Assembly (NCBI RefSeq): GCF_003298775.1
Contig: NZ_QNTQ01000005.1
Coordinates: 211,074 to 275,073 of the forward strand
From: Rhodosalinus halophilus
GTDB lineage: Bacteria; Pseudomonadota; Alphaproteobacteria; Rhodobacterales; Rhodobacteraceae
Length of the DNA: 64,000 nt
Direction of reading: 5' to 3'
In this document: positions 39,703 through 47,968 of the stretch, piece by piece
How the letters are laid out: every line of letters starts with the position of its first letter
Numbering within the stretch: the stretch's first letter is position 1
The notes under the pieces: model-generated
Databases searched by the model: none
What the model was told of the DNA's origin: nothing
Seen by the model: the letters and a program-made list of their open reading frames with translations, nothing else
Position numbers and translations under genes: made by a program

Positions 39703-42096
39703 TCAGCCCCGCAGCTCTGCGCCCGTCGCGGCACGGACCTTGTCGACGATGCGGCCCGAGACGGCCTCGATCTCGGCCTCGGTCAGCGTCTTGTCCCGCG
39801 GCTGAAGGCGCACGGAGAGCGCAAGCGATTTGCGTCCCTCTCCGAGACCGCCGCCGGCGAACTCGTCGAACACCTCGACCGACTCGATCAATGTCTTGTC
39901 TGCGCCGCGCGCCGCGTTGACGAGAGCCGCGGCTTCCACCCCGGCATCAACCACGAAGGCGAAATCGCGTTCCACCGCCTGCAGATCGGAGGCCGCGAGC
40001 GCCGGGCGCGCGGCACCCGCCCGGCGCGGCGCGGGGATCTCCTCGGGCCAGAGCGTGAAGGCGACCGCGGGCCCCTTCACGTCGAGCGCCCGAAGCACGC
40101 GCGGGTGCAGTTCGCCGAAGGTGCCGAGCGTCTTCTTCGGGCCGAGGCAGAGGCGGCCGTGCCGGCCGGGATGCCACCACGCCGCCCCGCCGCGCAGCAC
40201 CTGCACGCCCGCGGGCGCGCCGAGCGCGGCGAGCACGGCCTCCGCGGCGGCCTTGGCATCGAATGCGTCGGCGTCACGGCTGGCCCCATGCACGTTGCGC
40301 GGCACCGCGCGGCCCACGAGCACGCCCGCCACCTGCAGGTGCTGCTCGCCGGGCTCCGGCCCGTGGAAGGCCGGGCCGATCTCGAAGAGCGCCAGATCGG
40401 CGAAGCCGCGCGCCTGGTTGCGCGCCGCCGCCTGCAGGAGGCCGGGCAGCACGTCGGGCCGCATGTGCGTCATCTCCGAGCTGATCGGATTCTCGAGCGC
40501 CAGCCTGTCGTCCCCCCCGAAGAGCTGCGTCGCCTCCCGGTCGATGAAGCTGTAGGTGACGCATTCGTTGAAGCCCGCGGCGGACAGCGCGCGGCGCGCG
40601 GCCTGCTCGCGGCGCTGCAGCGGCGTGAGCACGGGGCCGGTGACCCCCTGCGTGGGCCGCGGCAGCGGCCTGCCCTCCAGCCGGGTGAGGCTGGCCACCC
40701 GCGCCACTTCCTCGACGAGATCCGCCTCGCCCATCACGTCGGGCCGCCAGGAGGGCACATGCGCCATGTCGCCCTCGAGGGTGAAGCCCAGCGCGGTGAG
40801 GGTCTGGCGCTGTTCCGCCTCGGGCAGATCCATGCCGACGAGCGAACGCACCCGGTCCGGGTCGAGCCGGTAGGCGCGGGAATGGTCCGGAATGCCACCC
40901 GCAACCACCACCTCGGAGGGCTCGCCGCCGCAAAGGTCGAGGATCATCCGCGTCGCGTCCTCCAGCCCCTTGACCGTGTAGGCCGGGTCGACCCCGCGCT
41001 CGAAGCGGTAGCGGGCGTCGGAATTGATCTTGAGCGCGCGGCCGGTCAGCGCGATCTGCACGTTGTCCCAGTAGGCGCTTTCGAGGAAGACGTCGGTCGT
41101 CTCTTCCGTCACGCCGGTGGGCTCGCCACCCATGATGCCCGCGATGCTCTCGGGGCCGCTGTCGTCGGAAATGACGATGGCGCCCTCGGGGAAGCGATAG
41201 GTCTTTTCGTCGAGCGCCAGCAGCTCCTCGCCGCCCGCCGCACGATGCACGCGCAGGTTGCCCGCGACCTTCGCGGCGTCGAAGACATGCAGCGGGCGGT
41301 TGCGGTCGAAGGTGAAGAAGTTCGTGATGTCCACCAGCGCCGAGATCGGGCGCAGCCCGATGGCGCGCAGCCGGTCCTGCAGCCACTGTGGCGAGGGGCC
41401 GTTCCGGACGCCACGGATGACGCGGCCGGCGAAGACCGGGCAGCCATCCTGCGTATCCGCGTCGATGGTCACGCCGATGGGGCTGGCGAAGGCGCCCGGA
41501 ACCGGCGTCGACTCCCGCGGCTTCAGCGTGCCGAGGCCGCGCGCGGCGAGGTCGCGCGCGATGCCGCGCACGCCGAGCGCATCGGGCCTGTTGGGGGTGA
41601 TGGCGATCTCGATCACCGGATCCACCTTGGCCGGGTCATGGGCCGCCAGCCAGTCCACGAAGCGCTCGCCCACATCGCCCGAAGGCAGCTCGATGATGCC
41701 CTCGTGTTCGTCGGAGAGCTCCATCTCGCGCTCGGAGCACATCATCCCGTGGCTCTCGACGCCGCGGATCCTGCCCACCTGAATCGTGGTGTCGAGGCCG
41801 GGGATGTAGGTGCCCGGATGCGCGATGACGGCGATGATGCCGGCCCGCGCATTGGGTGCGCCGCAGATGATCTGCTTTTCGCCCTGATCCGTCTCGACCC
41901 GGCAGACGCGCAGCCGGTCGGCGTCGGGGTGCTGCTCGGCCTCCAGAACCTTTCCCAGCGTGAAGCCGGCAAGCCGCTTCGCGGGATCGAAGACCTCCTC
42001 GACCTCGAGGCCCAGATCGGTCAGCGACTCGGCGATCTCGTCGACCGTGGCTGTGGTTTCCAGATGGTCCCTGAGCCAGGAGAGGGTGAATTTCAT
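39703..42096 (-). CDS. pheT: Phenylalanyl-tRNA synthetase beta subunit
   Basis: A 797-residue PheRS beta chain of normal length. It starts MKFTLSWLRDHLETTATVDEIAE, followed by the tRNA-binding OB domain (about 40-150; GKVLEAEQHPDADRLRVC). The B3/B4 editing domain (GSPEP-like, here MGGEPTGVTEETTDVFLESAYWD) and B5 domain come next. The C-terminal FDX-ACB anticodon domain ends with SLALSVRLQPRDKTLTEAEIEAV. With PheS it charges tRNA-Phe. The alpha gene lies 2.4 kb upstream on the same strand, separated by five small genes, a common rhodobacterial arrangement. Confidence 0.98.
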   Translation of the reverse strand: MKFTLSWLRDHLETTATVDEIAESLTDLGLEVEEVFDPAKRLAGFTLGKVLEAEQHPDADRLRVCRVETDQGEKQIICGAPNARAGIIAVIAHPGTYIPGLDTTIQVGRIRGVESHGMMCSEREMELSDEHEGIIELPSGDVGERFVDWLAAHDPAKVDPVIEIAITPNRPDALGVRGIARDLAARGLGTLKPRESTPVPGAFASPIGVTIDADTQDGCPVFAGRVIRGVRNGPSPQWLQDRLRAIGLRPISALVDITNFFTFDRNRPLHVFDAAKVAGNLRVHRAAGGEELLALDEKTYRFPEGAIVISDDSGPESIAGIMGGEPTGVTEETTDVFLESAYWDNVQIALTGRALKINSDARYRFERGVDPAYTVKGLEDATRMILDLCGGEPSEVVVAGGIPDHSRAYRLDPDRVRSLVGMDLPEAEQRQTLTALGFTLEGDMAHVPSWRPDVMGEADLVEEVARVASLTRLEGRPLPRPTQGVTGPVLTPLQRREQAARRALSAAGFNECVTYSFIDREATQLFGGDDRLALENPISSEMTHMRPDVLPGLLQAAARNQARGFADLALFEIGPAFHGPEPGEQHLQVAGVLVGRAVPRNVHGASRDADAFDAKAAAEAVLAALGAPAGVQVLRGGAAWWHPGRHGRLCLGPKKTLGTFGELHPRVLRALDVKGPAVAFTLWPEEIPAPRRAGAARPALAASDLQAVERDFAFVVDAGVEAAALVNAARGADKTLIESVEVFDEFAGGGLGEGRKSLALSVRLQPRDKTLTEAEIEAVSGRIVDKVRAATGAELRG

Positions 42097-42184
42097 CTTG
42101 CGCGTCCCTTGGGCCTCGATCGCGCGCGGGATAGCCGATCGGGCGTCCCGGTGGAAGAGCCCGCCCGCGCCACCGGGGCGCGCA

Positions 42185-42210
42185 GAAAATTCTTCGCACG
42201 AAGAATTTTC
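42185..42210. repeat. Perfect AT-rich palindrome GAAAATTCTTCG-CA-CGAAGAATTTTC
   Basis: Two 12-base perfect arms separated by two bases, standing out from high-G+C surroundings. It could act as a hairpin terminator for the nitrilase-like gene on the minus strand, a protein-binding palindrome, or a dispersed intergenic repeat. A related copy lies 41 bases downstream. Confidence 0.7.
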
Positions 42211-42250
42211 GGCCCGACGCCCCCGAAGGCGGGATCCGTCCGGAGGCGGC

Positions 42251-42276
42251 GGCGGTTTTTCGTACGAAGAATCGCC
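42251..42276. repeat. Second, imperfect copy of the TTCG-TA-CGAA palindrome
   Basis: GGCGGTTTTTCG-TA-CGAAGAATCGCC: arms of 12 with two mismatches and the same CGAAGAA/TTCTTCG core as 42185-42210. Its edge lies 8 bases from the stop of the carbon-nitrogen hydrolase gene on the minus strand, so as RNA it would follow that gene. Confidence 0.6.
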
Positions 42277-42283
42277 GGGGACC

Positions 42284-43159
42284 TCAGTCGTCGTCGCGGA
42301 TGATGTCGGGCACGCCCAGACGGTCGATCAGCCGGTTCATCTCGCGCTCGACAAGGCCCATGTTGCTGTCGCGCACCGTGGGCAGCAGGGCCCGCGCGCG
42401 CCGCACCTCGGCGTAGTCCAGCGTCGCCGAGATCAGTTCCGGCTCGGTCCCCGCGACCGCCAGCGGCTCGCCGAAGGGGCCCAGGATGCGCGAGCCGCCC
42501 CAGAAGGTCAGATCCTCCTCCGGCCCCACGCGGTTCATCATGACCGAGGGCGCCCCGTACATCATCGAGTAGAAATGCATCGTCGCCGCCCAGCCCGCGG
42601 GGTTGTCGAAGCCGTCGCCCACCGCCTCGACGCCAGAGGAGATCGGCGAGACCAGGAGCGTCGCACCATGCAGGAAAGCCAGATGCACCAGCGCCGGGTT
42701 CCACAGGTCGGCGCAGATCAGCAGGCCAAGCCGCCAGTCCTCGGCGATGGCGTGGGTGTCCACGAAGCGGCCCTGCGCGTAGTACTTGGTCTCGATCAGC
42801 TTGCCGTAGGAGGGCAGGTTGATCTTGCGGTGCAGGTAGATGCAGCGCCCGGCCTTGTAGACGCCCGCGGCATTGTAGAACTGCGCAGCCGGCCCTTCCT
42901 CGATGAAGCCAAGGATCAGGATCGTCTCCCCCGCCGCGCGCGAGAGCGCCAGCAGCCGCGGATCGTTGCGCTTCATCGTCACGTCGAGCAGCCGCTCGGC
43001 GCCGTAGTGGCCGACGAGGCTCAGTTCGGGGAACACCAGCACATCGGCACCCGCCGCCTGCGCCTGTGCCACCCAGGCGTGATGCGTCTCGAAGTTGGCG
43101 TCGAGGTCGCCGATATGGCTCGCGAACTGCGCGGCGGCGAGGGTCAGGCTCTGCGACAT
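42284..43159 (-). CDS. Carbon-nitrogen hydrolase (nitrilase superfamily)
   Basis: A 291-residue amidase-like enzyme. The catalytic triad can be seen: Glu in VFPELSLVG (about 44), Lys in RKINLPSYGK (about 111) and Cys in LICADLWNP (about 148). It would hydrolyse a small amide, carbamoyl or nitrile; NIT2-like or N-carbamoylputrescine amidase-like specificities are possible. Followed on the same strand by pheT after a palindromic gap. Start selected from the conserved family beginning (SLTLAAAQF). Confidence 0.9.
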   Translation of the reverse strand: MSQSLTLAAAQFASHIGDLDANFETHHAWVAQAQAAGADVLVFPELSLVGHYGAERLLDVTMKRNDPRLLALSRAAGETILILGFIEEGPAAQFYNAAGVYKAGRCIYLHRKINLPSYGKLIETKYYAQGRFVDTHAIAEDWRLGLLICADLWNPALVHLAFLHGATLLVSPISSGVEAVGDGFDNPAGWAATMHFYSMMYGAPSVMMNRVGPEEDLTFWGGSRILGPFGEPLAVAGTEPELISATLDYAEVRRARALLPTVRDSNMGLVEREMNRLIDRLGVPDIIRDDD

Positions 43160-43221
43160 GGCGAGGCTCCTTACGGGTCGGGCCGCCCGTAGGCGGCCGC
43201 GCGGCTTCGGTCAACCGCCGC

Positions 43222-43503
43222 TCATCCCCGAAGCCGTCGGGCGAGGTCGTCATCGTCGCCCATGGCCAGCAGATGCAACTCACGGATCAGACGGATGCTG
43301 GGCTTGGCCATGAAGAGCACCGAGCCCACCGTGAAGAACCAGATCGCGGCGGTTTCGTACTGCTTCCAGAAGAACAGCACGGAGCCCACCGTGAAACAGA
43401 GCGCCGCGCCGAAGTCGACGCAGGTATAGGCGATCTCCCAGAGCGCCCAGATCCGGCGCGAATTCTCGTTACGCTCGCGGTTCGAGAGCCTGAAGAGTTG
43501 CAT
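43222..43503 (-). CDS. YrhK-domain membrane protein
   Basis: A 93-residue protein. YrhK-like pattern: RRIWALWEIAYTCVDFGAALCFTVGSVLFFWKQYETAAIWFFTVGSVLFMAKPSIRL shows two hydrophobic helices with repeated FTVGSVLF. The family has no known function. The C-terminal tail is charged (LARRLRG). It overlaps nothing; it lies 3 bases from the next small membrane gene, so the small genes between pheS and pheT may be cotranscribed. Confidence 0.85.
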   Translation of the reverse strand: MQLFRLSNRERNENSRRIWALWEIAYTCVDFGAALCFTVGSVLFFWKQYETAAIWFFTVGSVLFMAKPSIRLIRELHLLAMGDDDDLARRLRG

Positions 43504-43506
43504 GCG

Positions 43507-43728
43507 TCACTCCGTCCTGTCGTGGTTCCGCCGTTCGCGTCCCCGGCGGCGCTGCGCGCGCCGCCAGAGCGCCACCGCCCCCGCCGGCATCAGCACAACG
43601 GCCCAGGCGGTGGCATTGATCCGGGTGAGGTCGGCCTTGAGCTCTGCCGGCACGCGGTCCGAGGTCCAGAGCCCGACGTGCCCTGCAACCACCAGTGCCG
43701 CGACGACAAGGGCGAAGAGAATGCGCAT
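43507..43728 (-). CDS. Small hypothetical membrane protein
   Basis: A 73-residue protein with a hydrophobic N-terminal helix (MRILFALVVAALVVAGHVGLW) and a second helix (ATAWAVVLMPAGAVALWRR), then an Arg-rich tail ending ERRNHDRTE. No family recognised. It lies 3 bases upstream of the YrhK gene and 31 bases after the metalloprotease-like gene on the same strand, so it probably belongs to one transcription unit. Confidence 0.7.
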   Translation of the reverse strand: MRILFALVVAALVVAGHVGLWTSDRVPAELKADLTRINATAWAVVLMPAGAVALWRRAQRRRGRERRNHDRTE

Positions 43729-43759
43729 GACGGTCAGTCTAGCGCGCGGCCGCGCGGGG

Positions 43760-44284
43760 TCACGGATGCGGCCCGTCTCCGCATTTCGACCAGAACCAGA
43801 TCGCCAGCCAGTCGAAGTCGTGCGCGACCCCCTGGGCCTTCAGCCAGTCGTCCTGCAGCGTGTAGGCCTCCATCTCGCTGGCGTTCGGGCACTCCCAGGT
43901 TCGGTTGAGGAACTGCACGTCGTGGATCAGCTCGTGCAGCAGGATGGATCGGTGCCATGTGTCGCCGGGTGACCACGGCGAGACCAGGTAGATCACCCGC
44001 GCCTGGTAGTCGTAGACGCCGCCCTCGCCCGGCTGGACCAGCGTGCCGCCGCCGGGGTAGTCCAGCGCGTCGCCCTCGTCGCAGAACAGGATCAGCGGCG
44101 GGTCGGCACGCGCCGGGCTCACGTCGTAGTCGGACGCCTCCTCGATCCAGTCGAGCAGCTCCTGCACCAGCGCATCGGGCGGGCGGAGGCAGAAGGCGTG
44201 CTCGCCGGCGATCTCGGCGCGCGGGAGGTCGGGCAGGATCACGCAGAACGCTGCCAGCAGGAGGGGACGCAAGGCGCAGGCCAT
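43760..44284 (-). CDS. Secreted zincin-like protein with HELIH motif
   Basis: A 174-residue protein with a signal peptide (MACALRPLLLAAFCVILPDLPRA). The motif HELIHDVQFLN (about 116) is a typical HExxH zinc metallopeptidase helix, with a downstream Glu in ASEMEAYTLQDDWL (about 138) as a possible third ligand. Four cysteines could form disulfides in the periplasm. It resembles the DUF6647-type putative peptidases; substrate and activity unproven. It belongs to the small-gene cluster between pheS and pheT. Confidence 0.8.
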   Translation of the reverse strand: MACALRPLLLAAFCVILPDLPRAEIAGEHAFCLRPPDALVQELLDWIEEASDYDVSPARADPPLILFCDEGDALDYPGGGTLVQPGEGGVYDYQARVIYLVSPWSPGDTWHRSILLHELIHDVQFLNRTWECPNASEMEAYTLQDDWLKAQGVAHDFDWLAIWFWSKCGDGPHP

Positions 44285-44314
44285 GCCCCAGCCTAGCGGC
44301 CGGGGGCCACCGCG

Positions 44315-44467
44315 TCACCCGCGCCGCGCGGCCTTCGCGTCGATCCCGGCCATGATGGTGCGCGCCGCGTCGCGCCCGATCCCGGCGATGGTCACGTCGG
44401 CCTCCACCTCCATGCAGACCGGCCCGGGAGCCAGCTCCGAGGCCTCCGCCATGAGCCAGCGATCCAT
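44315..44467 (-). CDS. Possible small protein (about 50 residues) downstream of pheS
   Basis: Reading from ATG 44467, the product MDRWLMAEASELAPGPVCMEVEADVTIAG...RTIMAGIDAKAARRG looks like a folded mini-protein rather than noise. The frame is open and identical to that of pheS from the pheS TAG at 44522-44524 down to the TGA at 44315. No good ribosome site precedes the ATG; a TTG at 44494 is an alternative. Could be a small conserved gene or a readthrough extension of PheS. Unrecognised family. Confidence 0.35.
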   Translation of the reverse strand: MDRWLMAEASELAPGPVCMEVEADVTIAGIGRDAARTIMAGIDAKAARRG

Positions 44468-44521
44468 GAAGGCGATCAGGCGGGGAAGGAGCAACCATGC
44501 ACGCCCGCCATCAGACTGCCG

Positions 44522-45595
44522 CTACCGCGACAGCCCCCTGTGCAGCGTCGGCACGTCCAGGGCGGCGAAGCCGTAGTGGCGCAGCCAGCGCAGGTCTGAA
44601 TCGAAGAACGCGCGCAAATCCGGGATGCCGTATTTCAGCATGGCGATCCGGTCGATTCCCATGCCGAAGGCGAAGCCCTGCCAGGCGGCGGGGTCGATGT
44701 TGCCGGCCATGAGCACCTTGGGGTGGACCATGCCGGAGCCGAGGATCTCCAGCCAGTCGTCGCCCTCGCCCACCTTGAGCGTGCCGCCCTCCCAGGAACA
44801 GCGGATGTCGACCTCGGCCGAGGGTTCGGTGAAGGGGAAATGCGAGGCGCGGAAGCGCAGCTCGACCTCGTCCACCTCGAAGAAGGCCTTCACGAATTCC
44901 TCGAGCACCCATTTCAGGTTCGCCATCGAGATATCCTTGTCGATGGCCAGCCCCTCGACCTGGTGGAACATCGGCGTATGCGTCTGGTCGTAGTCGGCGC
45001 GGTAGACGCGGCCGGGGCAGATCACCCGGAGCGGCGCGCCCGCCATCTCCATCGCGCGGATCTGCACCGGCGAGGTGTGGGTGCGCAGCACGTGGGGCGG
45101 GCGGTTGTCGCCCTCGGCGCGGGCCATGTAGAAGGTGTCCATCTCCGCCCGCGCGGGATGGTGGCCGGGGATGTTGAGCGCGTCGAAGTTGTGCCAGTCG
45201 CTTTCCACCTGCGGGCCTTCGGCCACCGAGAATCCCATGTCGGCGAAGATCGCCGTGACCTCCTCGGTCACCTGGCTGATGGGGTGCACGGTGCCCATGC
45301 GCTGCGGCCGCGCGGGCAGGGTCACGTCCAGCCACTCGGTGCGCAGGCGTTCCTCCAGCGCGGCGTCGGCGAGGGCGGCGCGCTTGGCGGCGATGGCCGA
45401 ATTGATCTCGTCCTTGAGCGCGTTGAGGCGCGGGCCGGCCTCCTTGCGCTCTTCGGGGGTCATGCGGCCCAGCTCGCGCATCTGCGCGCTGATCTCGCCC
45501 TTCTTGCCGAGCGCGGCCACGCGCACCGCCTCGAGCGCGGCCGCGTCGCCCGCATCGGCGACCGCTTTCAGCCACTTTTCGCGAAGATCGTCCAT
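44522..45595 (-). CDS. pheS: Phenylalanyl-tRNA synthetase alpha subunit
   Basis: A 357-residue class II synthetase chain. The N-terminal coiled coil (about 1-85) precedes the catalytic core. Motif 2 includes [21 protein letters not shown], and motif 3 near the C-terminus is [18 protein letters not shown]. It forms the (alpha-beta)2 enzyme with PheT. The start at 45595 gives the family-standard N-terminus [32 protein letters not shown]. Divergent from the gerW-like gene. Confidence 0.98.
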   Translation of the reverse strand: MDDLREKWLKAVADAGDAAALEAVRVAALGKKGEISAQMRELGRMTPEERKEAGPRLNALKDEINSAIAAKRAALADAALEERLRTEWLDVTLPARPQRMGTVHPISQVTEEVTAIFADMGFSVAEGPQVESDWHNFDALNIPGHHPARAEMDTFYMARAEGDNRPPHVLRTHTSPVQIRAMEMAGAPLRVICPGRVYRADYDQTHTPMFHQVEGLAIDKDISMANLKWVLEEFVKAFFEVDEVELRFRASHFPFTEPSAEVDIRCSWEGGTLKVGEGDDWLEILGSGMVHPKVLMAGNIDPAAWQGFAFGMGIDRIAMLKYGIPDLRAFFDSDLRWLRHYGFAALDVPTLHRGLSR

Positions 45596-45747
45596 GTCCG
45601 CATCCCCTTTGAGCGCCGCGCCGGTGCTAGCCTGCAGGCCGAAAGAGCGCAAGCGCGCGGCATGACGCACGTCAATGCGCTGTCGGACTCGGCGGCTATG
45701 CTGCCCTTGCGCCCGGGCCGGGCGCGCTTCGCGAGGGAGACGCGGTC

Positions 45748-46101
45748 ATGGACGATGTAGAGAAGCTGCTGAAGGGCACGGTCGAGGAACTGGATCGGCT
45801 GCTCAGCGCCAAGAACGTGCTCGGCGCGCCGATCGAGAAGGATGGCGCGACGGTCATCCCCATCGTGAGCTACGGCTTCGGCTTCGGCGCGGGCGGCGCG
45901 CAGACCAAGACCGGCCCCTCGGGCGGGACCGGCGCGGGCGGCGGCATCAAGCCGGTGGGCGCCATCGTCTTCGACGCCGACGGCGCGCGCGACGAGGCCG
46001 TGAAGGGCACCATGTCCAGCATGGCGGACGTGGTGCGCGACGTGGCCGCGGCGGCGGTCGAGCGCGGCGCGAAATCCGCCGGCGGCGCGGGCGAGAGCTG
46101 A
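45748..46101 (+). CDS. GerW/YtfJ family protein
   Basis: A 117-residue protein matching GerW (YtfJ): VEELDRLLSAKNVLGAPIEKDGATVIPIVSYGFGFGAGG and a Gly-rich loop with GTGAGGGIKPVGAIVFDADG. In Bacillus GerW is needed for spore germination, but homologues occur widely in non-sporulating bacteria including Rhodobacterales, with unknown role. Here it is followed by a DUF2953 protein, the equivalent of YtfI that neighbours YtfJ in Bacillus, so the pairing is ancient. Confidence 0.9.
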   Translation: MDDVEKLLKGTVEELDRLLSAKNVLGAPIEKDGATVIPIVSYGFGFGAGGAQTKTGPSGGTGAGGGIKPVGAIVFDADGARDEAVKGTMSSMADVVRDVAAAAVERGAKSAGGAGES

Positions 46102-46110
46102 TCGCGGGCG

Positions 46111-46662
46111 ATGCTCGCGGCAGCCCTCTGGACGCTCGCGGCGCTGGTGCTGGCCACGCTCGCCGGGCTCATCTGGCTGCCGATCCGGGTGGAGGGGCGG
46201 CTGGCGCGCGCCGAGCGGGTGGAAGCGCGGCTGACGCTGGGGCTTTTCGGCGGGCTGCTCCCGATCCGGATCGGCGGCAGGCGCGCGCGGCCCCGGGCCG
46301 TGGCCCCCGAGCCCGTGGCGCGGGAGAGGTCGCACCGTTGGCGCCGGTATCGGCGCGGCGGCGCCATGCTGCGCGCGGCCCCCGACCTGACGCGCGGTCT
46401 CCTTCGCGCGGTCCGGGTCGAGCGGCTGCGCGTGGACGGCGCCTTTGGCCTGCTGGACCCTGCGGACACGGGCCAGCTTTTCGGCCTGCTCTGCCCCTTG
46501 CTTTACGGGCTGCCACCCTCGGCGCGGCGCGAGATCGCGCTGCGGCCCGTGTTCGACGGCCCCAGCTTGACGGGGGAAGCGGAGGGACGGGTGGCGGTGA
46601 CTCTGGCGCCCGCGCTTGGCGCGGCGATCCGCTTTGGCTGGAGGGTGCTGTGGAACAGGTGA
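46111..46662 (+). CDS. DUF2953 membrane protein
   Basis: A 183-residue protein with an N-terminal membrane helix (AALWTLAALVLATLAGLIWLPI) and a beta-rich region (RVEGRLARAERVEARLTLGLFGGLLPIRI) as in DUF2953. A very basic Arg stretch (HRWRRYRRGG) and a C-terminal hydrophobic segment follow. Unknown role, probably facing the membrane next to GerW. It starts 9 bases after gerW and overlaps the next gene by 13 bases. Confidence 0.75.
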   Translation: MLAAALWTLAALVLATLAGLIWLPIRVEGRLARAERVEARLTLGLFGGLLPIRIGGRRARPRAVAPEPVARERSHRWRRYRRGGAMLRAAPDLTRGLLRAVRVERLRVDGAFGLLDPADTGQLFGLLCPLLYGLPPSARREIALRPVFDGPSLTGEAEGRVAVTLAPALGAAIRFGWRVLWNR

Positions 46663-46946
46663 GCCGCGTGCAGCTGGATGCGCCTGTCGAGACGCCGCAT
46701 GGCACGGTCGCCGCGCTGTGCCGCGTGACGGTGCGGGCCGGGCCGCGATTGGACGCGCGCGCGGCGCGCGCCCGCGTCGCCGGGGTGCTGGGCGGCGGTG
46801 AAAAGACCGCGCTGGCGCTGATGGTGATCGCCGGTCAGGAGCTGCGCTGCCTGCGCCCGGATGGCGGGCACATGACGGAGCAGGAAGCCGAAGCACTGCT
46901 GCCCGGGTGCCTCGCCGCCTTTCGCCGGGCTGTCGCCGGCCGGTAG
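46650..46946 (+). CDS. Hypothetical third protein of the GerW/DUF2953 cassette
   Basis: A 98-residue protein that starts at GTG 46650 inside the DUF2953 gene, with GGAGGG at a good distance upstream. It has no recognisable domain: a beta-rich start (VQLDAPVETPHGTVAALCRVTVRAGP) and a mixed helix with Arg/Ala, ending CLAAFRRAVAGR. Translational coupling to DUF2953 suggests function with it. A short frame-internal GTG at 46659 is an alternative start. Confidence 0.65.
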   Translation: MEQVSRVQLDAPVETPHGTVAALCRVTVRAGPRLDARAARARVAGVLGGGEKTALALMVIAGQELRCLRPDGGHMTEQEAEALLPGCLAAFRRAVAGR

Positions 46947-46969
46947 ACCGATGCGACCGCGGAAACGAG

Positions 46970-46991
46970 AAAGGGCCGCCCGAGGCGGCCC
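46970..46991 (-). terminator. Terminator of the rpmI-rplT operon
   Basis: On the minus strand GGGCCGCC (complement of 46984-46991) and GGCGGCCC (complement of 46973-46980) form an 8-bp stem with a 3-base loop (TCG), followed by TTT (complement of 46970-46972). It lies 26 bases after the rplT stop. Confidence 0.7.
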
Positions 46992-47017
46992 CCCTGTCAT
47001 TCGTCACGCGGCACGGC

Positions 47018-47383
47018 TCAGGCCGCCAGCGCGCCCTTGGCCTTCTCGACGATGGCGCCGAAGGCGTCGGGCTCGCGCACGGCGAGATCGGCCAGCACCT
47101 TGCGGTCCACCTCGATGCCGGCCCGGTTCAGGCCGTCGATGAAGCGCGAATAGGTCAGGCTCTCGTCATGCGCCCGCACGGCCGCATTGATCCGCTGGAT
47201 CCAGAGCGCGCGGAAATTGCGCTTGCGGTTCTTGCGGTCGCGCGTGGCGTACTGATTGGCCTTGTCGACCGCCTGGCGGGCGACCTTGAAGGTGTTCTTG
47301 CGCCGGCCGTAGTAGCCCTTGGCGGCCTTCAGGACCTTCTTGTGGCGCGCGTGGGTGACGGTTCCGCCTTTGACTCGGGACAT
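47018..47383 (-). CDS. rplT: 50S ribosomal protein L20
   Basis: A 121-residue L20. [68 protein letters not shown] is unmistakable for this early 23S-rRNA-binding, autoregulating protein. It lies 13 bases after rpmI; infC is not upstream in this window, so the operon is reduced to L35-L20. Confidence 0.98.
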   Translation of the reverse strand: MSRVKGGTVTHARHKKVLKAAKGYYGRRKNTFKVARQAVDKANQYATRDRKNRKRNFRALWIQRINAAVRAHDESLTYSRFIDGLNRAGIEVDRKVLADLAVREPDAFGAIVEKAKGALAA

Positions 47384-47396
47384 GGGTCGGTGCTCC

Positions 47397-47597
47397 TCAG
47401 CGCTGGTAGGGCATCATCGGCTTGACGATCTGCTCGTCGGCCTTCGACATCACGGCGGTGCCGCGGGCGTTGCGGATGAACTTGTTCGTCCGCTTGATCA
47501 TCCCGTGGCGCTTGCCGGCCTGCTGGAACTTGACCCGGCCCTTGGCCGTCACCTTGAACCGCTTCTTGCAGCTCGACTTGGTCTTGAGTTTCGGCAT
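47397..47597 (-). CDS. rpmI: 50S ribosomal protein L35
   Basis: A 66-residue L35, [33 protein letters not shown]... with Lys/Arg-rich composition, of standard length. The start at 47597 has GGAGACGG upstream. It heads the rpmI-rplT operon with a sigma-70-like promoter 76 bases upstream. Confidence 0.98.
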   Translation of the reverse strand: MPKLKTKSSCKKRFKVTAKGRVKFQQAGKRHGMIKRTNKFIRNARGTAVMSKADEQIVKPMMPYQR

Positions 47598-47672
47598 TTC
47601 CGTCTCCTGATCGGTCGGTGTGGCGCGCGACTCGGCATGCCGTCCGGGCCGGCCGCGCGAAGTGAGGTCGCG

Positions 47673-47701
47673 CGTATAGGCGATCCTCGGCCGAGGCGCA
47701 A
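47673..47701 (-). promoter_or_regulatory. Sigma-70-like promoter of rpmI-rplT
   Basis: On the minus strand TTGCGC (complement of 47696-47701), 17 bases, TATACG (complement of 47673-47678). It lies just after the stop of the preceding small membrane protein gene. Confidence 0.5.
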
Positions 47702-47712
47702 GAGCGGGCACG

Positions 47713-47937
47713 TCAGGGCAGAAAGCCGCCGATCACCCCCACGATCACCTCGGGGATCTCCTCGAAGCGGTAGCCGCCGGGCTTCGTGGTCAGCGCCCAG
47801 AGCACGAGACCGCCGGCCACGATCGCCGCGAAGGCCGCCACGCGCGGCGCGCGTCCCTCGGAATAGGACGAGACCATCGCGGGGATCGCGAACACCCCGA
47901 CGACGAGACCGACGACGAGCGCCACATCAGGGTTCAT
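47713..47937 (-). CDS. Small hypothetical membrane protein next to pyk
   Basis: A 74-residue protein with two hydrophobic helices ([24 protein letters not shown] and [20 protein letters not shown]) and a short tail [13 protein letters not shown]. No family I can name. It starts 31 bases after pyk on the same strand and probably shares its transcript. Recurrent adjacency to pyk in Rhodobacterales is my recollection, not checked. Confidence 0.7.
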   Translation of the reverse strand: MNPDVALVVGLVVGVFAIPAMVSSYSEGRAPRVAAFAAIVAGGLVLWALTTKPGGYRFEEIPEVIVGVIGGFLP

Positions 47938-47968
47938 GCCCCCTGCCTCCCTGTAACGGAGAGAAAGA

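Noticed and set aside
45748..46101. Sporulation function from GerW
   Set aside because: GerW homologues are common in non-spore-formers, and no other sporulation gene is present.
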